64,000 nt of DNA from Ignelater luminosus. Taxonomy: Eukaryota; Arthropoda; Insecta; Coleoptera; Elateridae. Below are positions 56,581 through 64,000 of the stretch, one piece after another. The translations under genes and the position numbers were made by a program. The stretch is from positions 42,349 to 106,348 of the forward strand of contig VTPC01000662.1 of assembly GCA_011009095.1 (NCBI GenBank). The letters run 5' to 3'. The notes under the pieces are model-generated. The model made no database searches, was not told where the DNA came from, and saw only the letters and a program-made list of their open reading frames with translations. Each line of letters starts with the position of its first letter. Within the stretch, counting starts at the first letter, position 1.

Positions 56581-56794
56581 TGTATTCAGTGGTTTCCTTC
56601 CTTGGCTTTTATAGTTTTTTTCTATGTATCTTGAAACCCGTTGCCAATTTCTTTTGTTGTCCAACATTTCATTTATTATAGTTTCTGGTTCCACAATTAT
56701 CCAAGTTTTCGTTCGAAACGCGTTCTTATTCTTTTCCACTTTGCACATTCGAATATGGTGTACTTTGCGTTATCTTTGGATGGGTGGTACCAGC

Positions 56795-56990
56795 TAGAAA
56801 TCTGCACGGATCAGGTTTCTTGGGTTCAAAGCTCGGGTTCAGGTCGGGCCGCACCTCAGTTTAAAAATCTATCGGGCCACTCGGGCCTATAGCATTTCTT
56901 GTGTCGTTCAGGTAGCTCGGATTTTTGGGCCGCGTCAAGTTTACTCCCAGTCGAGTCGGGCCTGGAAATCTCGGCCCGTGCAGGGTTCTA
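56795..56990. mobile_element. hAT-type MITE, 196 bp
   Basis: Exact 8-bp target duplication GTACCAGC at 56787-56794 and 56991-56998. Ends are inverted: TAGAAATCTGCACGG at the left and, on the other strand, TAGAACCCTGCACGG at the right (13 of 15 identical). The interior is GC-rich with repeated CGGGC/GTCGGG words. An 8-bp duplication is the hallmark of hAT elements; the length and lack of any frame make it a non-autonomous copy. Its removal with one duplication restores the reading frame of the LINE knuckle region, proving the insertion came after the LINE. Confidence 0.9.
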
Positions 56991-58055
56991 GTACCAGCAT
57001 TGGCTAGTTTCCGCTTCGTTGACATTCCACAAAACAGCCATGCCCTGTCAGGAATTGCGAGATATGGAATCTTTCATCTTTCATTTCCATCCTAACCTGT
57101 TTCTTGTTTCTTCCATCCTCTTTTCTGTCTATTGAACGTTCCTTGACCATAAAATCGATAGGTAGATTTTAAATATGAAGCATGGAGTATATCACTGATA
57201 TCAGCATTTTTCTTTTCCTTTCTGAAGCCCCCCTGAGTATGGTAGCAACAACAACATGTGTCTCGATCAATTTAAAGGTCCATCCGCCATGAACACAGGG
57301 GCCAGTTTTAGGGGTAGCAAGAAGCCCTCACTCACTCACACGCTCTTTTATCATTTGAACTCATCACTTTTGCTTTTAAACTTCGTTACTCGTCCCCGAA
57401 AATAATCTTCTTTGCATAATACTCCGCAAGTAGAATACCTCTCCGTTTGGACAAATCCTAAATAGTACTCTACCTAAGATGGCCGTTCTCTAGTATTCTC
57501 CTCATGTTTCTTTCACTTCTTTCCTAACCATTGCTTTGAGAAAACACCGAGATTTCTTAATCTCTTGGTCTGTTAGTTCTTTCTCATTCTCATTCATTAT
57601 GTATTCTTTTACATGTGCTTTTATCCGACAGAATTTAATCCGTCTGCTAATCTCTTCCATTTCTAAGCTTTTCTGAAAGATATCTAAAGCTGTCTGATTT
57701 CGAAGTTCGCTAGAAGAGATAGTACTCTGAGTATATGCACATCTCGAGGTGTTCTATTGATCAATCGAGAGCTGACTGCACCTACTGCATTTTCTATCTT
57801 GGAGCCGTCTGTATATATCGTTAAGTCTCTTCCTAGATTCACCTGCTCCACGACTTTAAAATTTAATTTCTCCTTTCGACTGGGATGCGGACTGTCTGAA
57901 ATGTTATCTGTTTCTTCGTAATCCTCATTTTCACGCTTGTATTAAATTTATTGATGCTGCTACCAGCCACAGACGATCAACATTCGCAAGGACTTCCATT
58001 GCATTCGTGGGCGTGTAATACTGTGTGACAGCCAGCATGAAAGGTCTTTGTACTA

Positions 58056-59215
58056 CACGAGGGTAGTTTGATAATTAAAGTAAATTAAGCACGTGTGATA
58101 ATATTGATAACAAAATTGTTTTCTCGCTTGTTTGTTTCATCCTTCAAACGAGCAAATGTCAAATAACAATTTGATCAACTCCGTAGTTTGTATTTGACAA
58201 GTCGTGAAAGAGAGCACTGTCAGTACATACATTTCGTAAAAATGGATAGAAAAGAGATTCGTACCGTCATAAAATTCTATTTTTTAAAAGATAAAAGACA
58301 GCCACCCAGATTAAAGCTAAGTTCGATGCAGTCGTTTAAAATGGTACTCACGTGGGTTGCTGAATTTAAACGTGGCCGAGCAAGTTGTGAAGATGAACAC
58401 CGGAGTGGTGGCCAAATGAGGTAATAACTGAGCAAATGATAGGAAAAATCCATAAAATCGTGTTGAGTGACCGCAGATGCAAAGTTAGGCGGATATCAGA
58501 GATGGTGGGCATTTCAACTGAACGTGTGCATAATATCTTGCACGAACATTTGAGCATGAAGAAACTGTGTGTACGATGAGTACCGCAACTGTTCGAATGG
58601 ATGTTTCGTGAGAGTGTTTGGAACGTTTCAGGCGTATCCCAAATAAATCTTTGCGGAGATTCATAACTGTGGATGAGACATGAATCCATCAGTACACACC
58701 AGAGATGAAGGAACAACGAAGCAATGGACCGGGAGTAATAAACCCTCTCCAAAGAAGGCAAACTCCTTACCATCAGCTAGAAGGGTTATAGCCACTGTCT
58801 TTTAAGAGTCATTTTTACAGATTATCTGCAAGAAGGAAAAAAATCACCGGGGAGTATTATGCAAACTTGTTGCAAGAATTGAGCGACAAAATCAAGAAAG
58901 AACGACCATACTTGGCCGAGAAGAAACCATTTTACCATTAGGACAATGCACTGTCCCACACATCAGCAATTGCAATGGCTAAAATACACGAATCTGAAAA
59001 ACTGACATGGAGGAAAAAATTTTCATGTGACGCTGACGTTTTGGTTATTTTGCAGAACTTGACAATTGTTTTATAAAAATGGAATACTTGCACTAGAACA
59101 TCGTTGGGCAAAGTGTACTGAGTTAAAAGAAAGTTACGTTGAAAAATAAATAAAATTTAACTTGAGCAATTGTTTTTTCCCTTTCGTTTACCTTAATTAT
59201 CAAACCACCTTCGTA
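58056..59215 (+). mobile_element. Mariner element, inactive, inserted in the R1-like LINE
   Basis: TA at 58054-58055 and 59216-59217 flanks inverted ends of 29 bp with 25 identities (GGTAGTTTGATAATTAA at the left, GGTGGTTTGATAATTAA on the other strand at the right). The transposase starts MDRKEIRTVIKFYFLKDK at 58242, then WVAEFKRGRASCEDEHRSG, VRRISEMVGISTERVHNILH, FITVDET (first Asp), EGKKITGEYYANLLQEL, DNALSHTSAIAMAKIHE (second Asp), and ends LEHRWAKCTELKESYVEK near 59148. The block that should hold the third Asp (PYSPDLAPSDF) is deleted after AKIHE, so it is catalytically dead. The wording fits the classic mariner (DD34D) group. Confidence 0.88.
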
Positions 59216-61139
59216 TAACGCTTTCCCTATATTTCTGCTGTGTACAAAAAGAAAGGCAGACTGTTCTGAGTATCTCCATTTGTACACCGCATAGTTCTCT
59301 AGATATGGCTAAAGCATGATGTGCAATTCGTAGTGTTTTACTTCTTCAATTATCACATCTAAATATTTCAGCTGTATTTGATTTCGTTCGTCGGCCAAAG
59401 GCTTTTCAAGCCTTGGTGAGCGATACTTGATTTGAACTTTCACGATATTGTATTGGAGTTTGTTGCTAACTGCCCACATTTGGCACGTCTCTCTATCTGC
59501 TCTCATATATTAGTTATTTTTCTCTTTGTCTTCCCCTCTATTAATATAATTTGATCTTGGGCGAGCAGTTCTGCCACCTCTTCTAGTTCTTTGAGTCAAT
59601 TCGTCTTTATCAAGAGCCATAATACTGATTTTAGAAATTCCTCTTTGCACTTTCTCCTCTATTCCGCTGCTCTAGACCTTTCTTTCTGAGAAAACTCTAG
59701 GCAACCATACTTAGGCTTTTGCTGCATCCCCTTTGTTTTATTGTCCATGTAAAGCTTAGAATTAATCGCATTCTTTATATCAACTGCTATTAGTATTAAA
59801 TGTTTCTTCTCTCTTTTGTTGTTTTATAATGTCTATAACATTATTAATAGCCTGGAATGTAGACTTTCCCCTCCTAAATCCGTATTGGCTCAAGTTAGAG
59901 TCGGGCTTCAAATATTTCTTCTATTTTTGTGGTTTCCTTGTTATTCATCTCCTTTCTCTCTGACTCTTATTTGCCAGATTTCCTTCCCCTCCCAGACTAT
60001 GGGCTCTCCCCAAAAGTTTCTTCTTTATTGTTCATCTACTGAACCGGATCTAGAATTTAGCGCAAACGCCAACAGTTTCACTAAATTCGTTACACTTAAT
60101 CAGGCCAAAATTTAGTCCGCTTGAAACCCACTGATATCACTAGACACCTGGAGCTTCGTGCCAAAACTTAATTTAGGTACCCACCCCCGAAACTCTTTTA
60201 AAAATTCTCTACCGAGAATCACGCCGTAAACAAACTTTTCAGCCTTCTCTTACCAGTCTTGTTATGTGTGTAGACATTCTTATGAATTTATCAAACAAGA
60301 CCCTTAGGTAGGTATTTGTTGCATTCACTGTGGTAGTTCTAACGTCATCGATTTCCTTCTTGCTACCAGAAGAACTGTTTCTGTCTTTTAAGGAACCACT
60401 TCTAGCTACTTGTGCCTAAGCCATGGCTTTATTTCGTTCAAAAATATGTTGATTCTAGCCCTTATCTAATTCCTGTTTCTTTCTCTACTCAATAAGTAAT
60501 TATACCACGTCGTTAGCATATCTGATTGTTGTTGTGACAAATCATATCGTCACAGAAGTTATTCGATAGTAGGGGTCTCAGGACTGAGCCTTGTGGAATT
60601 CTTCTACTTACTTCTATTTTTTTTATCCTTACAGATCTGTCGCTGAACTACTTGTGATGCATATGGGTTTATCTGATGTTTTCTGTCGGTTTGCATGAGT
60701 TTTCTAATAGCAAGCTTCTTTCCATTTCATCATCACAGGAAGTCTCTATCCTGAATCCGGGCCGCATCTCTTTACTTCAAACTTCTAGGTGGCAATTTTC
60801 TTGTTTTTTTTTGCTATCATTTGCATGAGGTCTAGTGGTATTCCATCCGGCTAACCGGTTTTGCCTTTTATCTAGTATATTAATAGCAGCATTTAGTTCT
60901 TCCGTAAACGAAATGTCGTTTTCGTAATCGTCGTCGTTTTCGCCTGCTATTTCAGTGCCCCAATCGTGTTATATATCCTCAAGAAAAATTGAGCGACCTG
61001 TCACCGGATCTCTGGCTCATCTAAGGTAATTTTTGTCTGCAGGTTGAGCTTGCCTATAGTATTTTCGTAACCTTCCTCCATAAGTTTTCTACTTTATTTC
61101 ATATCCTGGTCCAGGCTTCTTCCTTGGTTGTATGAAGAA

Positions 61140-62195
61140 ATCAATCGACCAAACGACGATATCTCGAATAGTTTTCAAGCTATTCGATCTTGAAAGTCAA
61201 AAAATAACTTAACCGTATGGGTTTACTCTGTTATAGCACATTACAGCCACACAGCTGCAACAAGCAGATACGAAAAAAATATATACAAAAAAGTTTAAAC
61301 AAATCTCAAACCTGAGAAACTTAATATATAGAAGGGTAGGTGTGGAAGGGCCGACGGAGTCGATAGAATTAATTCTAATCTTGTTTTAGTTGTTTTAATA
61401 TAGGGTTTTGTACAGCATTTGCCAATTTAAGACATATGTACAGTACATACAAATAAATTTATGCAGAAGGTGGCAATATGTCACTTTCAGTAGGCCCCTT
61501 GAATGCAAAGAGTTAATATATACGAAAACAGCTAAGGGATACTGAGAGGTGTGTATTGGAGCTCTGTTCTTACTAACTGTCCAAAAGAAGTAAGGTCTAG
61601 TATTGTGCTGAGTATCAGAAAAAGGTATTCATGAGTACATAGGCACAACAAAACTGTGTGGTCCGTGGAGCAACAGCAAAGAGACGCTGCAGTAAAAGAT
61701 GAATCTTTTCCTGTACTTTTCCTTTTTTGCTTTTCCTCTTCGTTCCGTTCGCGATGTCTATCCAAGAATAAAGGTTGCAAACCATCAAAACCGCTAACAT
61801 TTAAATGGCCAGAAGGTTCGTAATCATTGCTGACCTTTCCGTGCTCGTTTTTCACTTACCATAACTATTAAAAAATTTCAGGGCTCTTAGTAGAAACGAA
61901 TTCCGTTCGAAATTTCAAAACTGCAAATAGAAGATTGTTCCTTTCGCTATAGATAAAAAGTACTATAAGTTCAAGTGCAAAATCAAATCTTTGCCAATCT
62001 TCTCGACAAAGTGCACCAAGTTCCAAGAGAACTTCTATTTGACAACGACCAAGTCCGTTGCATATATCAACCGTACCATCTCCCCTCTCAAAGCCCTACA
62101 CCGACAGGAAGGAGATTCTCAACTAATGCGAGTGGATGAAATAGCGGCGGCCACTGCCTATGACAAAAATTCAGCCTCCTAACAGTCGCAATGTG
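61140..62195. other. Mostly unclassified, no supported gene
   Basis: The minus-strand frames around 61530-61855 have no family signal. Near 61950-62100 the plus strand reads YYKFKCKIKSLP and CTKFQENFYL, which could be a decayed LINE ORF1 tail preceding the element at 62200, but the match is weak. Confidence 0.35.
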
Positions 62196-62199
62196 ACTA

Positions 62200-63070
62200 T
62201 TTTTCTTCCACGTGAAAATCAGCTACAGCACTCATGATGCTCAAACCACAAACATAAGAGCCCTCCGATCTGCCCTATAGCACTTATTTTTCCCGCCTCA
62301 TCAATTCGGATTCCGAGAGGACAGATCCACCACTGACCTACTTCTTGAATTACACCGTGACGCAGCCAAAATCTTTGACATTGAAAGGTCTGGCATGTGA
62401 AGCTTTTTCATAAGCTCCTAAGCTCCCAAGTACCTAAGTTTTAGCTGGCTTCCTCAAGATCAGTACAAGTTTCTTATTTCATCGCCAGTATTGGCAACGA
62501 GTTAACGGCAAACTTTCAAATATAATTACAACCTAAGAAATTCAAATTTCCTGCAATTCTCTTTATCTCTTACTGCCACGACATCCCCAGACCTATCGTT
62601 TTTCTCATTCCTGTCCTTTACTATGCTTCGAAAGCCCGCATCACCCGGTTTGCCCAGTTCCGCCACCTAACTAGAGCATTCGCACAGTTAGAAGGCTGCT
62701 TTTGAATGTGGCAGATTACAATTTCAATAAAACCCAAGCTATCCTATTTCGACATTTCGTCAATACCGCAAGTCGTAAACCTACCACCGCGCTTAGGAGC
62801 ATAACAGGAGCTGCTAAGTCCACACCGATACCTATCATAGAACTCCAAGCCGGCGTGGAGCCCCCGCACGTCCGTAGGGATAGAGCACTCCTAAAGTTCT
62901 GGGAGAGAATCCGCCGCATCGACAATGCACACTGGGACGATTATAAGTCAGCTCCCGAGAGGCCAAAGACGCAAGCAACCCCAATGACTAGAGAGAAGGA
63001 ACTGGCCCAAAGATATGGCATTGATCTAGGAGATCAACACCTAAGATTCGCCTCAAGATCTCTGACTTGA
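62200..63070 (+). pseudogene. LINE reverse transcriptase (jockey/CR1-like) and connection region
   Basis: Reads, in broken frames, FPPHQFGFREDRSTTDLLLEL (fingers/palm), SIGNELTANF, YCHDIPRPIV, ITRFAQFRHLTRAFAQLEGCF, MWQITISI / NKTQAILF and then the open frame 62702-63070 with TTALRSITGAAKSTPI, RRDRALLKFWERIRRIDNAHW and KELAQRYGID. The LYxHDIPRP and LEGWFxKWRIxIN blocks are jockey/CR1-like, while the TTALRxITGxxKSTPI and RRDxALLKxxE segment belongs to LINEs with RNase H. The palm active site and the thumb (after KTQAILF) are missing, so there is an internal deletion or a mosaic join near 62755. Confidence 0.65.
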
Positions 63071-63179
63071 ATTATAGCAAAGAAAATGCTCTTGACGCGG
63101 AAATGAGATAACTGTCACTGCAAGCCATCGACGAGCTCTACGAGGAAGCTTCTGGGCCCCGAATATACACGGGCACCCG

Positions 63180-63840
63180 GATCAGGTCATACTGGAGCCA
63201 GATGCTATAGTCCCCTTTTCAAAAGCGCAGTAGCGGGAGTCCCGTGTAGCAATTTCGACAGAGAAGTGCGGGCCGTGTCAGAAGCTGCAGGAAGAGGCCC
63301 CAACAATATAAAGTAGTAGACTCCTAGTCTGCAATTCTGGCATTCTAATCGGAACACAGATAACGTTCTGGTGTTCGCTGGTCGTCAGAAGCTCGCTAGA
63401 CTATGCACAATTCAGAAAACAGTGGTACAGTGGATTCCAAGTCACGTTGGAATTGGTAGTAACGAGCGCGCCGATAACCTCGCCAAAGAGGGTTCTGAGA
63501 TACCCCAGCCCGTTTCCCTGATGCCACCGTCAACTGTCCGTGCCCTGATTGATAGAGCAACCCAGCTCTGGCTAAGTAATCACTACAAGGAAGTGTCAAG
63601 AGGAAAGAGATGAGCAAGGCCCTTCAGACCAGACCCTGAGCAGCCGCAGTGGCCGAGTTCAAGCTCCTCACAAGGCGTGATTACCTACAGGCCCACCTTC
63701 ATCGGATAGGAGTAGCTACAGACTCCTCCTAGTCTGCTCGGCATTCTCCTTACAAGGCTCACTCCTCGAGGACAGAGCTGTGGAAGCCTACTGGATCGTC
63801 AGGCGTCAGATGGCAGAAGTGCCAAAAGTAAATAAAGTAA
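63180..63840 (+). pseudogene. LINE RNase H and C-terminal domain
   Basis: GAVAGVPCSNFDREVRAVSEA (strand with catalytic Glu) near 63230, then the open frame 63371-63613 with KTVVQWIPSHVGIGSNERADNLAKEG, the C-terminal RNase H motif (normally SHxGIxGNExAD; here GSNE). Beyond 63660, FKLLTRRDYLQAHLHRIGVATDSS matches the tail that precedes the CxxC knuckle of such ORF2 proteins (LRTGHDYLxxHLxRIGxxxxxxCxxC); the knuckle Cys are not intact. It continues the element at 62200-63070. Confidence 0.7.
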
Positions 63841-63849
63841 GCCTCGAAT

Positions 63850-64000
63850 CCCTTCAATGTTAATGTGTAGAAGCGTTAAACGCAAATTCAAATTCCCCGT
63901 TTCCATATACCTAGGAAACGTCATTAATCACGCTCCGATGTTGGTTGCTGTTAAACTCAGCGTCTCTAATACACCATGTAATGTTATTTTAAAATTCGCA
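63850..64000. other. No feature seen
   Basis: AT-richer tail of the window; nothing recognisable. Confidence 0.5.

Larger units (their letters stand above)
56585..61130 (-). mobile_element. R1-like LINE with RNase H, carrying two nested transposons
   Basis: Minus-strand ORF2 remnant. From its 5' side: linker and fingers (near 60950: DYENDISFTEELNAAINIL), palm with RRIPQGSVLRPLLSN and the active site YAND in place of Y/FADD (about 60500-60600), KLQYNIVKVQIKYRS and LKYLDVIIEEVKHYELHI (59506-59309), LYTAEI, [mariner 58056-59215], FMLAVTQYYTPTNAMEVLANV, the RNase H TIYTDGSKIENAVGAV (57835-57785) through RRIKFCRIKAHV (near 57640), FLTGHGCFVEC, the knuckle block CWYHPSKDNAKYTIFECAKW interrupted by a 196-bp MITE, and an end near 56590. 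Motifs are R1-clade. Stops and frameshifts are frequent. Confidence 0.8.

Noticed and set aside
1..64000. A multi-gene biosynthetic, defence or toxin system
   Set aside because: No adjacent intact genes, shared orientation or operon structure; all recognisable proteins are decayed transposon proteins.

Overview
The window is AT-rich, gene-poor eukaryotic nuclear DNA. Its transposon content (jockey, I, R1-like and RTE-like non-LTR retrotransposons, Penelope-like elements, Ty3/gypsy, Tc1/mariner, piggyBac and hAT) points to an arthropod, most likely an insect with a repeat-laden genome. I see no operons, rRNA, tRNA, CRISPR array or complete host protein-coding gene. Nearly all recognisable coding sequence is decayed transposon protein, identified by motifs and usually broken by stops and frameshifts.

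Layout. 0-4.7 kb: AT-rich DNA, one possible host exon (1051-1161) and a GC-rich decayed ORF1-like block carrying a dispersed hairpin repeat. 4.7-8.5 kb: an RNase H scrap, then a jockey-type LINE with an inverted 5' segment, interrupted by a 5'-truncated RTE. 8.5-13.2 kb: intergenic, with a diverged 250-bp duplication and a regulatory-looking island. 13.2-16.2 kb: the best-preserved jockey element (minus strand). 16.2-17.9 kb: a Tc1/mariner-type transposase split by a GC-rich repeat. 18.3-19.5 kb: a Tc1 copy with terminal repeats. 19.9-21.7 kb: RTE. 23.2-23.8 kb: Ty3/gypsy pol. 26.1-27.5 kb: a nearly intact Tc1/mariner element whose transposase gene contains an intron. 28.8-29.7 kb: an inverted LINE remnant. 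30.4-31.1 kb: a five-unit tandem repeat. 31.65-31.81 kb: a fold-back MITE. 32.5-32.7 kb: a mariner end. 35.2 kb and 42.3-42.8 kb: Penelope-like fragments. 37.8-39.8 kb: I-clade LINE (minus). 40.4-41.96 kb: piggyBac. 43.1-44.7 kb: RTE. 47.3-52.0 kb: R1-like LINE (plus), itself interrupted. 52.0-54.4 kb: an RTE with an inverted 5' part. 56.6-61.1 kb: R1-like LINE (minus) carrying a 196-bp hAT-type MITE and a 1.16-kb mariner. 62.2-63.8 kb: a further RNase H-bearing LINE.

Between the transposons lie at least four short, higher-complexity, transposon-free islands (about 10.95-11.62, 34.2-34.48, 45.54-46.15 and 55.26-55.68 kb; a weaker one at 21.96-22.16 kb). They are dense in homeodomain-type TAATTA cores, E-boxes and small palindromes, which is how conserved non-coding enhancers look. 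My inference is an intergenic or intronic desert near a developmental regulator, but only cross-species alignment can show that.

The genes do not form a system: the picture is layered transposon insertion. The most informative observations are the intron-bearing transposase with an unusually long catalytic spacing, three LINEs with head-to-head 5' inversions that look like twin priming, two datable nested insertions in one R1-like LINE, and the enhancer-like islands.
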